A stretch of 64,000 nt of DNA from Palsa-506 sp963755815 (GCA_963755815.1 CAVWLF010000023.1:1-64000), one strand, 5' to 3'. Counted from the stretch's first letter, positions 18,451 to 28,388 are shown. The notes: generated from the sequence alone by a model not told the origin. Translations and numbers: made by a program.

Positions 18451-19254
18451 TCAGCTCGATGGTGCCTGGAGGAATGCGGTGAATGCCGGGAGGGCGGCCG
18501 GGTCCTGGAACAAGAACCCGTGGCCGCCTTCATAGCCGTGCAGCTCCGCGCCGCGGATGCGTGATGCGATGCTGGTGCTGTTGCGGGCCGGTGCGATCCC
18601 GTCGTAGTTGCCGTAGCCGACCAGGGCCGGCCAGGTAATCGCGCCGAGCCGATCCCACACGTCATGGTCTTCGCGCGCTTGGAGCTGGGCCGCACGGGCC
18701 GCCACAGCGGCCGGGTCCTGCTGATCTTGCCCGGCGGCGGTCAGCCGCCCGGCGATTGCGCGATCCACCGGGTGGGCCTCCAGCCAGTGCTGGTCCCAGC
18801 GGCTGTCCGCCAACTTCAGCTCCGCCGCCGCCCGTTGCCCCGGCGGGAGTTCCAGCAGTTTTTGCAGCGGGTAGGAGGACCCGCCTTCGCCACCGGCCGA
18901 CGTGCACGCCAAAGCCAGGCGCTCGACCCGGCCCGGGTTGGTGACGGCGAACTCCTGGGCCACCATGCCGCCGAAGCTCACGCCGAGCACCCGGCAGGAC
19001 TCCCACCCGGCGATCTCCAGCAGGCCAGCGGCGTCGGCCGCGACATCGGCCATGGTGTAAGGGCGCGTCACCGGGCCGCTGCGGCCAAAGCCGCGGTAGT
19101 CCCACGCCAGCAAATCGAAGCTGGCCGTGAGGGGATCAAGCAGCAGCCGGACGTCTTGCAAGGTAAGCCCCGAACCATTGCAAAACAACAACCGGGGACC
19201 ACCGCCCCGCTGCTCCCAATACAGCTCAACCCCATTCACATGGTCAAGGGGCAT
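18451..19254 (-). CDS. Alpha/beta-fold hydrolase
   Basis: 267 residues. The nucleophile elbow GVSFGGMVAQEF (G-x-S-x-G), the acid in GYGNYDGIAP and the late histidine in YEGGHGFLFQDP form the catalytic triad. The oxyanion region is LLFCNGSGLTL. A very strong RBS (GGAGGTG, 5-6 bases before ATG 19254) fixes the start. Similar to 3-oxoadipate enol-lactonase-like or peroxidase-like hydrolases; the substrate cannot be told from sequence. Confidence 0.9.
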   Translation of the reverse strand: MPLDHVNGVELYWEQRGGGPRLLFCNGSGLTLQDVRLLLDPLTASFDLLAWDYRGFGRSGPVTRPYTMADVAADAAGLLEIAGWESCRVLGVSFGGMVAQEFAVTNPGRVERLALACTSAGGEGGSSYPLQKLLELPPGQRAAAELKLADSRWDQHWLEAHPVDRAIAGRLTAAGQDQQDPAAVAARAAQLQAREDHDVWDRLGAITWPALVGYGNYDGIAPARNSTSIASRIRGAELHGYEGGHGFLFQDPAALPAFTAFLQAPSS

Positions 19255-19505
19255 CGCGCTCACCTCCGGGGGACATGGCCACCTGGCATCCCGCTCCCCG
19301 GACGCTACCCGCCTGCCGGGTGTCTCCTTGCCATCCATGCCGGGTGATCCCAAGCGCTCAAGCCGTCCACGGCTGCGGCATGGGCGGCAGGATGCGACCG
19401 GCTTCTCAGCACTGCTCGGCCACTGTCCCTCGATCCGGAGACCCCGCCGCAGGAGCAACTGCATCCGATCGCGTCCAGGGCGTGTTCGCCACTGGAAACC
19501 TAAGG

Positions 19506-19579
19506 TGGGCCTGGGAGGACTTGAACCTCCGACCTCTTCCTTATCAGGGAAGCGCTCTAACCGGCTGAGCTACAGGCCC
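19506..19579 (-). tRNA. tRNA-Ile (GAT anticodon)
   Basis: A 74-nt cloverleaf can be drawn by hand on the minus strand. The acceptor stem is GGGCCTG/CAGGCCC, the D-stem GCTC/GAGC, the anticodon stem CTTCC/GGAAG with loop CTGATAA (anticodon GAT) and the T-stem GGAGG/CCTCC with TTCAAGT. The 3' CCA is not encoded. A tRNA-Ile downstream of gyrA-DUF3566 is standard in actinobacteria; the tRNA-Ala that usually follows is not in the window. Confidence 0.95.
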
Positions 19580-19650
19580 TCGGGGTGGCGGCAGGAAACG
19601 GCAAATCCGGGCGCCGCCGCGCCAGATTACCGCAAGCGCCGACCGGTGCG

Positions 19651-20460
19651 TCAGTCGGTCTCCCTGAGCGTGACCTCGATGCCGCCGGCGATGTGCGTGA
19701 CCAGGTTGTAGATCACCGAGCCCACCGTGGCCAGCGCGGTGATCAGGATGACGTTCACCGCGCCAACGAGCATCGTGTAGCCGAGCACCCGGGAGGCGGA
19801 GAACCATTTGCTGGCCTGTACGCCCGGGGATTGCTTGCTGGACGTCACGTCGGCGATCGATCTCTCGATCGACACGAAGACTCCGACCCTGGACAGGACG
19901 AAGTAGAGCGCCGCCACGGCGACGAAGAGCACGACCCAGCCGACGAGCGAGATCATGAAGCTGAACTTCATCACCGACCAGGGCTCTACCCTGGTCACCG
20001 CGAGCGTTGCCCGGCGTGCCGGCGGCCGGCCGTTCTGCGCCTGCCGGGCCGCCTGGGCCCTCGAGACCTTGGGTGCTTTCGGGGCTTTGGGCGGCTTGGC
20101 CGGCTTAGGCGGCTTAGGTGACCTTTTCCGCGTCTTCCCCGGACTTGTCATAGTCCCGAACGAGGATGTCGCCGGGCCGGTCGCATCGTCCGACCCGGAG
20201 ATCATGGAGGGATAAGGCGGCGGCGTCCGGACGCCGTCTACCGTAGCGCCGTCCACCGTGGTACTGCCCGCCGCGAGCCCTGCGTCACCGGCCGATGAGG
20301 ACATGTTCCCGCTGGCTGCCAGGCCCGCCAGCGCGGCCCGCTGGTCATCCTGCGACCCGTCCGCAGCCTGGTCCTGATCTTCGGCAGCCCCCTCGGGCAG
20401 CCACGACTGTGGCTCCACGCGATGGTCCACGTCGTCCTCCTCCGGAAAGTTGCCTGTCAC
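19651..20460 (-). CDS. DUF3566 transmembrane protein
   Basis: 269 residues. The first 150 residues are low complexity (acidic start, then a PKPPKPAKPPKAPKAPK-type basic run). The C-terminal 110 residues are the DUF3566 domain, with two membrane spans (SFMISLVGWVVLFVAVAALY and LGYTMLVGAVNVILITALA). It also has the conserved end YNLVTHIAGGIEVTLRE. This gene always follows gyrA in actinobacteria and is thought to act at the membrane during growth or division; its exact role is unknown. Confidence 0.92.
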   Translation of the reverse strand: MTGNFPEEDDVDHRVEPQSWLPEGAAEDQDQAADGSQDDQRAALAGLAASGNMSSSAGDAGLAAGSTTVDGATVDGVRTPPPYPSMISGSDDATGPATSSFGTMTSPGKTRKRSPKPPKPAKPPKAPKAPKVSRAQAARQAQNGRPPARRATLAVTRVEPWSVMKFSFMISLVGWVVLFVAVAALYFVLSRVGVFVSIERSIADVTSSKQSPGVQASKWFSASRVLGYTMLVGAVNVILITALATVGSVIYNLVTHIAGGIEVTLRETD

Positions 20461-20644
20461 GAGGTTATCCCCAGATGACTAGTCCATGCCCCGCGAGAAC
20501 CCGACCATCATCCATGCCTGCACCTATAAGACGCTTCTGACCCCCGGCGCGTTGCGTGCTTCGATCGACGGATATTGCGGCATCTCCGCAGCTCATCACT
20601 TCCTAACCGGCGGTCGCGGAGAGCGTCCGGCGGTCTGCCGGTCA

Positions 20645-23287
20645 TCATTCATCGGCCGGGCCAGCTGCCTCGGTGTCTGCGGAGCGGACCTCCGCGGCGT
20701 CGCCTGCCTCGTCCGCGGCCGCGGGCCCGGCCTCGGGATCCTGGCCGGCTTCCGCCGCCCCGAAGGACTCGTCTGCCGCCCCATCCCCGACGTCCATGAC
20801 CTCGCCGAGGCTGGCCGGGGACTCCGCGTTGCGGGCGATGGCGACCAGGCTCTGGCCGTCGGCCAGGTTCATCAGCCGGACGCCCATGGTCTGCCGACCG
20901 GACTGCTTGATCTCGGCTGCGGCCGTCCTGATCACCCCGCCAGCGGACGTGATGGCGAATACCTCGTCCTCCGGCCGGACCATCAGCGCGCCGACGAGCT
21001 CACCCCGGTTCTCCACGATCCGGGCGGTCAGCACCCCCCGGCCGCCCCGGCCCTGGATGGGGTACTGGTCGGCGGGCGTGCGCTTCGCGTAGCCGCCGCC
21101 GGTGGCCACCAGGACGTCCGCTCCCTCGCGGACCACGTGCATGCCGAGCAGTTCGTCCCCGTTGGAGAACCGCATCCCGATCACCCCGGAGGTCGCCCGC
21201 CCCATCGGCCGCAGCGCGTCGTCGCTGGCGTGGAACCGGATCGCCTGGGCCTGCCTGCTGACCAGCAGCAGGTCGTCGTCCGGCGAGACCAGCCTCGCGG
21301 CGATCACCTCGTCGTCCTCGCGCAGGTTGATCGCGATGATGCCGCCCGCCCGCGGCGAGTCGAAGTCGCTGAGCCGCGACTTCTTTACCAGGCCGGAGGA
21401 GGTGGCGAGCACCAGGTAGGGCGAGACCGAGTAATCCCGCAGCGCCAGCACCTCGGCGATGCGCTCATCGGGCTGGAAGGCCAGCAGGTTGGCGACATGC
21501 TGGCCGCGGGCGTCCCGGGCCGTGTCGGGCAGCTCATAGGCCTTGGTCCGGTAGACCCGGCCCTTGTTGGTGAAGAACAGGATCCAGTGGTGGGTGGTGG
21601 TGACGAAGAAGTGGTCCACGATGTCGTCGGTGCGCAGCTGCGCGCCGCGCACGCCCTTGCCGCCGCGCCGCTGGGCGCGGTAGAGGTCCGTCTTGGTGCG
21701 CTTCGCGTAGCCGCCGCGGGTAATCGTGACGACCACGTCTTCCTCGGCGATCAGGTCCTCGATCGACATGTCGCCGTCGTACGGGATGATCGTCGTGCGC
21801 CGGTCGTCGCCGTAGCGGGCGACGATCTCGCCGAGTTCCTCCCGCACGATCGAGCGCTGCCGCTCCGGGGAGGCGAGGATTGCCTCGTAGTCGGCAATCT
21901 GGGCGGTCAGCTCTTCGTACTCGTCGACCAGCTGCTGCCGCTCCAGGGCGGCCAGCTTGCGCAGCTGCATATCGAGGATCGCGCGGGCCTGGATCTCGTC
22001 GATGTCCAGCAGGTCCATCAGGCCCTGCTGCGCGGCCACGGCCGACGCGCTGGCTCTGATCAGGGCAATAACGGCATCAATCTGGTCGATCGCCTTGAGC
22101 AGCGCGCTCAGGATGTGGGCCCGCTCCTGGGCCTTCCGGAGCAGGTAACGGGTCCGCCGGACGATCACCTCAATCTGGTGCGAAACCCAGTACCTGATCA
22201 TCTGGTCAAGCCGCAGGGTGCGCGGCACCCCGTCGACCAGAGCCAGCATGTTCGCGCCGAAGGTGTCCTGCAGCTGGGTGTGCTTATACAGGTTGTTCAG
22301 GACGACCTTGGCGACCGCGTCCCGCTTCAGCACGATCACCAGCCGCTGGCCGGTCCGGTCGCTGCTCTCGTCCCGGACGTCGGCGATGCCGCCGACCCGG
22401 CCGTCCTTGGCCAGCTCGGCGATCTTCCGCGCGATGTTCTCCGGGTTTACCTGGTACGGCAGCTCGGTGACCACCAGGCAGGCGCGGTTCTTGACGTCCT
22501 CCTCGACCTCCACGACCGCCCGCATGATGATCGACCCGCGGCCGGTCCGGTACGCCTCCTCGATGCCGCGGCGGCCCACGATAATGCCGTGGGTGGGGAA
22601 GTCGGGGCCCTTGATCCGCTCGATCAGCGCATCGAGCAGCTCATCGTCGGAGGCGTCGAAATTCTCCAGGTACCACCCGACGCCGTCGGCCACCTCGCGC
22701 AGGTTGTGCGGCGGGATCTTGGTGGCCATGCCGACCGCGATCCCTTCCGAGCCGTTCACCAGCAGGTTGGGGAAGCGGCTGGGCAGCACCCGGGGCTCGG
22801 CGGACCGGCCGTCGTAGTTGGCCCGGAAATCGACGGTCTCCTTGTCGATGTCCCGGAGCATCTCCATCGCCAGCGGAGCCAGCCGGCACTCGGTGTAGCG
22901 CATGGCGGCCGCCGGGTCGTCGCCCCGCGAGCCGAAGTTGCCCTGGCCGTCGATCAGCGGCATCCGCATCGCCCACGGCTGCGCCATCCGGACCAGCGCG
23001 TCGTAGATGGCGCTGTCGCCGTGCGGGTGATAGACGCCCATGACGTCGCCGACCACGCGCGCGCACTTGAAGTAACCCCGGTCCGGCCGGTAGCCGCCGT
23101 CGTACATCGCGTACAGGATGCGGGTGTGGACGGGCTTCAGGCCGTCCCGGACGTCGGGCAGCGCGCGGCCGACGATGACGGACATCGCGTAGTCGATGTA
23201 GCTGCGCTGCATCTCGACCTGGATGTCGACCGGCTCGGTACGGTCTCCGCCGCCGCCCGCCGCGCCGTCGGTGTCAAGCTCAGTCAC
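20645..23287 (-). CDS. gyrA: DNA gyrase subunit A
   Basis: 880 residues. Gyrase A cuts and rejoins DNA during ATP-driven negative supercoiling, together with GyrB. The catalytic tyrosine is Tyr131 (AAMRYTECRLAP). The quinolone pocket reads HPHGDSAIYDAL, with serine at the position of E. coli Ser83, the sensitive-type residue. The GyrA-box region (QRRGGKGVRGAQ) and six C-terminal beta-pinwheel blades are present, ending in an acidic tail. It starts 96 bp after gyrB on the same strand. Length is within the actinobacterial range (about 840-880). Confidence 0.98.
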   Translation of the reverse strand: MTELDTDGAAGGGGDRTEPVDIQVEMQRSYIDYAMSVIVGRALPDVRDGLKPVHTRILYAMYDGGYRPDRGYFKCARVVGDVMGVYHPHGDSAIYDALVRMAQPWAMRMPLIDGQGNFGSRGDDPAAAMRYTECRLAPLAMEMLRDIDKETVDFRANYDGRSAEPRVLPSRFPNLLVNGSEGIAVGMATKIPPHNLREVADGVGWYLENFDASDDELLDALIERIKGPDFPTHGIIVGRRGIEEAYRTGRGSIIMRAVVEVEEDVKNRACLVVTELPYQVNPENIARKIAELAKDGRVGGIADVRDESSDRTGQRLVIVLKRDAVAKVVLNNLYKHTQLQDTFGANMLALVDGVPRTLRLDQMIRYWVSHQIEVIVRRTRYLLRKAQERAHILSALLKAIDQIDAVIALIRASASAVAAQQGLMDLLDIDEIQARAILDMQLRKLAALERQQLVDEYEELTAQIADYEAILASPERQRSIVREELGEIVARYGDDRRTTIIPYDGDMSIEDLIAEEDVVVTITRGGYAKRTKTDLYRAQRRGGKGVRGAQLRTDDIVDHFFVTTTHHWILFFTNKGRVYRTKAYELPDTARDARGQHVANLLAFQPDERIAEVLALRDYSVSPYLVLATSSGLVKKSRLSDFDSPRAGGIIAINLREDDEVIAARLVSPDDDLLLVSRQAQAIRFHASDDALRPMGRATSGVIGMRFSNGDELLGMHVVREGADVLVATGGGYAKRTPADQYPIQGRGGRGVLTARIVENRGELVGALMVRPEDEVFAITSAGGVIRTAAAEIKQSGRQTMGVRLMNLADGQSLVAIARNAESPASLGEVMDVGDGAADESFGAAEAGQDPEAGPAAADEAGDAAEVRSADTEAAGPADE

Positions 23288-23383
23288 TTGCTGGCCTCTC
23301 CCGCTGCTTCCGTTTCGTGGTGAATCGGGTAGTGCCAGGACCCGCCCTGCTCACCACGATCACGAGCCGGGTCCTGGAGGCCG

Positions 23384-25315
23384 TCAGATGTCGAGGAACC
23401 TGACGTCCTTGGCGTTCCGCTGGATGAACGCCCGCCGTGCCTCGACGTCCTCGCCCATCAGCACGCTGAAGAGCTCGTCGGCCTGGGCCGCGTCATCCAG
23501 CGTGATCTGCCGCAGCACGCGCCGGGCCGGGTCCATGGTGGTCTCCCACAGCTCGCGCGCATTCATCTCGCCGAGCCCCTTGTACCGCTGGATGCCGTCC
23601 CGCGGCCGGGGGTCCCGGCGGCCGGCCGCGATGCCCGCCTCGATCACCCGGTCCCGCTCCGGGTCGGAGTAGGCGTAGCCGGGCGGCGTCCGGCCCTCCC
23701 ACTTGATCTTGTACAGCGGCGGCTGGGCCAGGTAGACATGCCCGGCGTCGATCAGCGGCTTCATGAACCGGAACAGCAGGGTGAGCAGGAGCGTGGTGAT
23801 GTGCTGGCCGTCCACGTCGGCGTCCGCCATCAAAATGATCTTGAAGTACCTGAGCTTGGCGATATCGAACTCGTCGTGGATGCCGGTGCCCAGCGCGGTG
23901 ATCATCGCCAGGACCTCGTTATTCTTCAGGACCCGGTCAATCCTGGCCTTCTCGACATTGAGGATCTTGCCCCGGATCGGCAGGATGGCCTGGAATTTCG
24001 GGTCCCGGCCGCCCTTGGCGGAGCCGCCCGCCGAGTCGCCTTCCACCACGTAGATCTCGCACCGCTCGGGATCGCCGGACTGGCAATCCGCGAGCTTGCC
24101 CGGCAGGCCCGAGCCGCCCATCAGGCTCTTGCGGGTCAGGTCGCGGGCCTGGCGGGCCGCGATCCTGGCCCGGGCCGCCTGGGTGGCCTTGATGATGATG
24201 GCCTTGGCCTCACCGGGATTGCGGTCGAACCAGTCGCGCAGGTGGTCGTTGCAGACCCGCTGCACGAATGACTTGGCCTCGGTGTTACCCAGCTTGGTCT
24301 TGGTCTGTCCCTCGAACTGCGGCTCGGCCAGCTTGACGTGGATGATCGCGGTGAGGCCCTCGCGGACGTCGTCGCCGGTCAGGTTCTCGTCCTTGTCCCG
24401 CAGCAGGTTCTGCTCCCGGGCGTACCGGTTGACGATCGAGGTGAGCGCCGACCGGAACCCCTCCTCGTGGGTGCCGCCCTCGGCGGTGTTGATCGTGTTC
24501 GCGAAGGTGTGCACGGACTCGGAGTACGAACCGCTCCACTGCATGGCGATCTCGGCCGATATGCCGTCGCCTTCCTCGCCAAAATCGATCACCGTGGCGT
24601 GCACGGCCTCCTTGGAGGCGTTCAGGTACCGGACGAAGTCGGCGATGCCGCCCTCGTAGCAGTAACTGGCCACGTGCGGCTCGCCGTTGATGTGGTCGGG
24701 CCGCTCGTCGGTCAGCGTGATGGCCAGGCCCCGGTTCAGGAACGCCATCTCCTGCAGCCGCCGCGACAGCATCTCGAAGGACCATACGGTCGACTCGAAG
24801 ATCTCCGGATCCGGCCAGAACGTGATGATTGTCCCGGTCTTGTCCGTCGGCTCGCCCCGGCGCAGTTCCGTCACCATCGCGCCGCGCTGGTAAGCCTGAC
24901 GCCACGTGTAGCCGTCCTTGCGGACCTCGACCTCCAGCCGCTCGGACAGCGCGTTCACCACCGACACGCCGACGCCGTGCAGCCCGCCGGAGACGGCGTA
25001 GGATTTCGCATCGAACTTGCCGCCCGCGTGCAGCGTGGTCAGCACCACTTCCAGGGCCGGGCGGTGCTCCACCGGGTGCTCATCCACCGGGATGCCGCGG
25101 CCGTTGTCCCAGCCGCGGACGCCGCCATCGGCCAGCAGCGTCACCTCGATCCGGTTGGCGTAGCCGGCCAGCGCCTCGTCCACGGCGTTGTCGACTACCT
25201 CCTGGACCAGATGGTGAAGTCCGCGCTCACCGGTAGAGCCGATATACATCCCCGGCCTCTTGCGGACGGCCTCCAGCCCCTCAAGGACCGTGATCGAACG
25301 TGCGTCATACGACAA
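23384..25315 (-). CDS. gyrB: DNA gyrase subunit B
   Basis: About 644 residues. GHKL ATPase motifs are EVVDNAVDEALAGY, DNGRGIPVDEHP and SGGLHGVGVSVVNALS. The TOPRIM motifs are VVEGDSAGGSAKGGRD and MADADVDGQHI, with the C-terminal QRYKGLGEMNARELWETT. I chose the TTG at 25315 because AGGAGGAG lies 8 bases upstream and the next residues (SYDARSITVLEGLEAVRKRP) match where homologues begin. A GTG at 25342 is the alternative and lacks an SD. Confidence 0.97.
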   Translation of the reverse strand: MSYDARSITVLEGLEAVRKRPGMYIGSTGERGLHHLVQEVVDNAVDEALAGYANRIEVTLLADGGVRGWDNGRGIPVDEHPVEHRPALEVVLTTLHAGGKFDAKSYAVSGGLHGVGVSVVNALSERLEVEVRKDGYTWRQAYQRGAMVTELRRGEPTDKTGTIITFWPDPEIFESTVWSFEMLSRRLQEMAFLNRGLAITLTDERPDHINGEPHVASYCYEGGIADFVRYLNASKEAVHATVIDFGEEGDGISAEIAMQWSGSYSESVHTFANTINTAEGGTHEEGFRSALTSIVNRYAREQNLLRDKDENLTGDDVREGLTAIIHVKLAEPQFEGQTKTKLGNTEAKSFVQRVCNDHLRDWFDRNPGEAKAIIIKATQAARARIAARQARDLTRKSLMGGSGLPGKLADCQSGDPERCEIYVVEGDSAGGSAKGGRDPKFQAILPIRGKILNVEKARIDRVLKNNEVLAMITALGTGIHDEFDIAKLRYFKIILMADADVDGQHITTLLLTLLFRFMKPLIDAGHVYLAQPPLYKIKWEGRTPPGYAYSDPERDRVIEAGIAAGRRDPRPRDGIQRYKGLGEMNARELWETTMDPARRVLRQITLDDAAQADELFSVLMGEDVEARRAFIQRNAKDVRFLDI

Positions 25316-25413
25316 GGTTGATGCTCCTCCTGGAACGGACACCCGCGGGCACCGCGCGCCCCGCCGCCGTCTGCCCTGGTGCACTCCTATTTTACCTGGG
25401 AGTACCGTCAGGC

Positions 25414-26043
25414 TCAGCCGTACGTGTCACGCGGACCGCGGCTATCTCGCGTCTTCCACTGGCCCGGGCGCCTCGGCGCCTCCGGGCCGCGGACTTTCAC
25501 CCGCCGCACGGCGCCATCGCCGAGCTCGGCGTTCAGCCGGCGCACCAGCGTGGCGGCCAGCAGCCGGACTTGCGTGGCCCACGCGGTGGAGTCCGCGATC
25601 ACCGTGAGTTCCCCCGCGTCGAAGCTGTCCGGCCTGGTATGGGCGGCAAGCTCGGGGCCGACAATCTCCTCCCACCGGCCGAACATGGAACCTGCCGCGG
25701 CGGCCAGCTGCCAGCCCCGGGCGTCGATGAGCCCGGCGATGGCGGCATTCAGCGTCTCCGGGTCGTCCAGGCGCGGACGCCGCCCGGCGGCATCCGGCCG
25801 CCCCCGGGCGGTCCGGGCGGGCTGGTTCCCCCGGGCCGCCGAGTCAGCCTTCGCGCGCAGCAGGGCCTCGCGGGCCAGCCGCGCGCGGCCGGCCGGGTCA
25901 GCGGCCGGCCGGGACTGATCCGCGGGCCTGGCACCGGCGGGCGCGGTCGCGCCGCCCGCCGGTCCCGGCCCGGCAGCACGCTCCGGCCCCGCACCGCGCT
26001 CCGGCCCGGCACTGGGCTCAGGCCCGGCACTGGGCTCAGGCAC
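25414..26043 (-). CDS. dciA: DUF721 / DciA-family protein
   Basis: 209 residues starting at a GTG that overlaps the recF stop by 8 bp. The C-terminal 100 residues form the DUF721 (DciA) KH-like domain (LIDARGWQLAAAAGSMFGRW, EIVGPELAAH, ELTVIADSTAWATQVRLLAA). DciA loads the replicative helicase DnaB in bacteria without DnaC/DnaI, which fits actinobacteria and makes it a partner of the dnaB product in this window. The N-terminus is a proline/alanine/glycine-rich tail with a short repeat (PEPSAGPEPSAGPERGAGPE), likely disordered. The symbol is by family. Confidence 0.88.
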   Translation of the reverse strand: MPEPSAGPEPSAGPERGAGPERAAGPGPAGGATAPAGARPADQSRPAADPAGRARLAREALLRAKADSAARGNQPARTARGRPDAAGRRPRLDDPETLNAAIAGLIDARGWQLAAAAGSMFGRWEEIVGPELAAHTRPDSFDAGELTVIADSTAWATQVRLLAATLVRRLNAELGDGAVRRVKVRGPEAPRRPGQWKTRDSRGPRDTYG

Positions 26044-27151
26044 GGGTAATCGCCCCGTCGGCCACGTTGAATCTTGTCCCGGCCAGGCTGGCCGGGACAT
26101 CGGCGGTGACCGCGGCGGTCACCAGCACCTGCTCGGCATCGCCGACCAGCCGGGCCAGCCGGTCCCGGCGCCCCGCGTCCAGCTCGGCGAAGACGTCATC
26201 AAGCATCAGCACGGGATCCTCGCCATCAGACCGCAGCAGTTCATAGGCGGCCAGCCGGAGCGCGAGGGCCAGCGACCAGGACTCGCCCTGGCTCGCGTAG
26301 CCGCGCGTGGGCAGCTCGCCGATTCTCAGCTCAAGCTCGTCCCGGTGCGGGCCGACCAGGCAGACGCCGCGGTCGAGCTCGGCCGTCCTCGCGGCGGTAA
26401 GCGCCTCGTGCAGTGCCTCCTCGAGCTCGGCCCGGCCGGGCGCTGGCTCGTTCTTCCCGCCATACGGCTGGCGGTAGGTCATTCCCGCCGCGCCGTCGTC
26501 CGCGGATACGGCCGCGTAGGCCTTGGCCACCAGCGGCCGGATCGCGGCGACCAGGCCCAGCCGGCCGGCGATCAGCTCGGCGCCCGCCTTGACCAGCTGG
26601 TCGTCCCAGGCATCGAGCGCGCTGGGGGCGCCGCCGCCGCGGGCCCGGGCCGACTTCAGCAAGGCGGTCCGCTGCCGCAGCACCCGGTCATAGTCGGCCC
26701 GGGTGCCCGCATACCGCGGCGCGGTCGCGACGAGCAGGTCGTCGAGGTAGCGACGGCGCTGGTCAGGATCGCCCTTGACCACCGTGAGGTCCTCGGGCGC
26801 GAACAGCACGCAGCGCAGCGTCCCGAGTACTTCGCGCGGCCGGGGCATCGGAACCCGGTTCAGCCTGACCCGGTTCGCCCGCCCCGGGTTGATCTCGATT
26901 TCCACCAGGCTGTCCCGGGCCCGGGACGTCACCGCCGCGCGCAGGATCGCCCGCTCCGCGCCGCGGCGGATCAGCGGGGCGTCAGCCGAGACCCGGTGGC
27001 TGCCGAGCGTGGCGACGTAGGCCGCGGCCTCGACCAGATTGGTCTTGCCCTGCCCGTTGGATCCGGTGAACGTGCTCACGCCCGGCGTGAGGCTGAGGTC
27101 AGCCGAGGCGTAACAGCGGAAATCTGTCAGCGCGAGCCGGGTGATGTGCAC
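26036..27151 (-). CDS. recF: DNA replication/repair protein RecF
   Basis: 371 residues. Walker A is FTGSNGQGKTNLVEAAAYV, the ABC-type signature is SQGESWSLALALRLA and Walker B is DPVLMLDDVFAELDAGR. RecF is an SMC-like ATPase that acts with RecO and RecR to load RecA at gaps. GTG start. It lies between dnaN and the DciA gene in the standard order, with no gnd insertion as seen in Streptomyces. Confidence 0.97.
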   Translation of the reverse strand: MHITRLALTDFRCYASADLSLTPGVSTFTGSNGQGKTNLVEAAAYVATLGSHRVSADAPLIRRGAERAILRAAVTSRARDSLVEIEINPGRANRVRLNRVPMPRPREVLGTLRCVLFAPEDLTVVKGDPDQRRRYLDDLLVATAPRYAGTRADYDRVLRQRTALLKSARARGGGAPSALDAWDDQLVKAGAELIAGRLGLVAAIRPLVAKAYAAVSADDGAAGMTYRQPYGGKNEPAPGRAELEEALHEALTAARTAELDRGVCLVGPHRDELELRIGELPTRGYASQGESWSLALALRLAAYELLRSDGEDPVLMLDDVFAELDAGRRDRLARLVGDAEQVLVTAAVTADVPASLAGTRFNVADGAITRA

Positions 27152-27254
27152 GGCAGTGCAGACTACTGGCAGGCAGTGTCGTCGGCCGTGCGCGCCGGAT
27201 GCCCGCTGGACTGGTCTTGTGGCGCAGGCACCGGGTTCCGTGGCGCAGGCACCG

Positions 27255-28388
27255 CTACCCGCCCAGCCGGATGGGCATCAGCAGATACCGGTAGTCGGGC
27301 TGGCCGTCGGGGGCGGGCTTGCCGGTAATCAGCGCGGGCTTGCCGGGCTCGGTGAACGAGATCCTGGCCATGTCCGAGTCGATCGCGGCCAGGCCATCCA
27401 GCAGGTACTGGGGGTTGAAGGCCACGGACAGGTCATCGCCCTCGTAGGAAGCCTCCAGGGTCTCCACCGCCTGTGCCTCGTCCCCGGTGCCCGCCTCCAG
27501 GACAAGCTCGCCGGAGGTGAAGGCCAGCCGGACGGCGGTGTTGCGCTCGGCCACGAGCGCAACCCGCTTGACCGCCTCGGCCAGCTGGGCCGTGGAGATC
27601 TCGGCCACCGAATTGACGTGCGTCGGCAGCAGCGCCTGATACCGGGGGAACTCGCCGCCGAGCAGCCGGGTGGTGGTGCGGCGCCCCGCGCCCTCGAACC
27701 CGATCATGCCGTCGCCGCCCGGGCCCGAGTCGCCGGGCAGGGCCAGCGCTATCGACACCTCCGCGCCCGATGTCAGCGACCGGGCCGTCTCGGCCAGCGC
27801 CCTGGCCGGCACCAGCACGGCCGCGGACATGTCCGGCCGGACCGGCGTCCACCGCAGCTCGCGCATGGCCAGCCGGTACCGGTCGGTGGAGATGAGGGTG
27901 ATGGCGTCGCCCTCGATCTCGATCCTGACCCCGGTCAGCGCGGGCAGCGTGTCATCCCGGCCGGCCGCGGTGGCGGACTGGCTCACCGCGGAGGCGAACG
28001 CGTCGCTGCCCACCGAGCCGACGGCGGGCGGCATCTCCGGCAGCGCGGGGTACTCGTCCTCGGGCATGGTCAGCAGCGTGAAGGTTGCGCTACCGCAGGT
28101 GAGGACGGCGCGCGCGCCATCCGAGCTGATCTGCACCGGCCGGCTGGGCAGGCTCCGGCTGATCTCGGCCAGCAGCCGCCCGGAGACCAGCGCGCTGCCC
28201 TCCTCCTCCGCCGTTACCGGTATCCGGGCTTCCGCCGATACGTCGTAATCGAAGCTGGACAGGGTGAACTCGGATCCTGCGTGCAACCGCATCCCGGCGA
28301 GCACCGGCACGGTCGGGCGGGCCGGGAGCGCGCGCGCCGTCCACGCTACGGCCTCGGCCAGGACGTCACGCTCTATCTGGATCTTCAC
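27255..28388 (-). CDS. dnaN: DNA polymerase III beta sliding clamp
   Basis: 377 residues with the three-fold repeated clamp domains. Recognisable segments are MKIQIERDVLAEAVAWTARA, PVLAGMRLHAG, LTGVRIEIEGDAITLISTDR, FPRYQALLPTH, FNPQYLLDGLAAI and the C-terminal YRYLLMPIRL. It forms the ring that tethers DNA polymerase III and other clamp-binding proteins. GTG start; the upstream 358 bp is the origin region. Confidence 0.98.
   Translation of the reverse strand: MKIQIERDVLAEAVAWTARALPARPTVPVLAGMRLHAGSEFTLSSFDYDVSAEARIPVTAEEEGSALVSGRLLAEISRSLPSRPVQISSDGARAVLTCGSATFTLLTMPEDEYPALPEMPPAVGSVGSDAFASAVSQSATAAGRDDTLPALTGVRIEIEGDAITLISTDRYRLAMRELRWTPVRPDMSAAVLVPARALAETARSLTSGAEVSIALALPGDSGPGGDGMIGFEGAGRRTTTRLLGGEFPRYQALLPTHVNSVAEISTAQLAEAVKRVALVAERNTAVRLAFTSGELVLEAGTGDEAQAVETLEASYEGDDLSVAFNPQYLLDGLAAIDSDMARISFTEPGKPALITGKPAPDGQPDYRYLLMPIRLGG

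Noticed and set aside
17919..18482. A complete 187-residue lectin protein
   Set aside because: The first 30 and last 25 codons are antisense to other genes, there is no signal peptide, and the trefoil is incomplete; only a fragment is supported.
19501..19600. tRNA-Ile as an att site of an integrated element
   Set aside because: Accessory genes lie beside it, but no second copy of the tRNA 3' end and no integrase were found in the window.
20486..23323. Open frame of 945 codons on the plus strand
   Set aside because: Antisense shadow of gyrA, whose minus-strand frame has all gyrase A motifs. Long open antisense frames are expected at this GC content.
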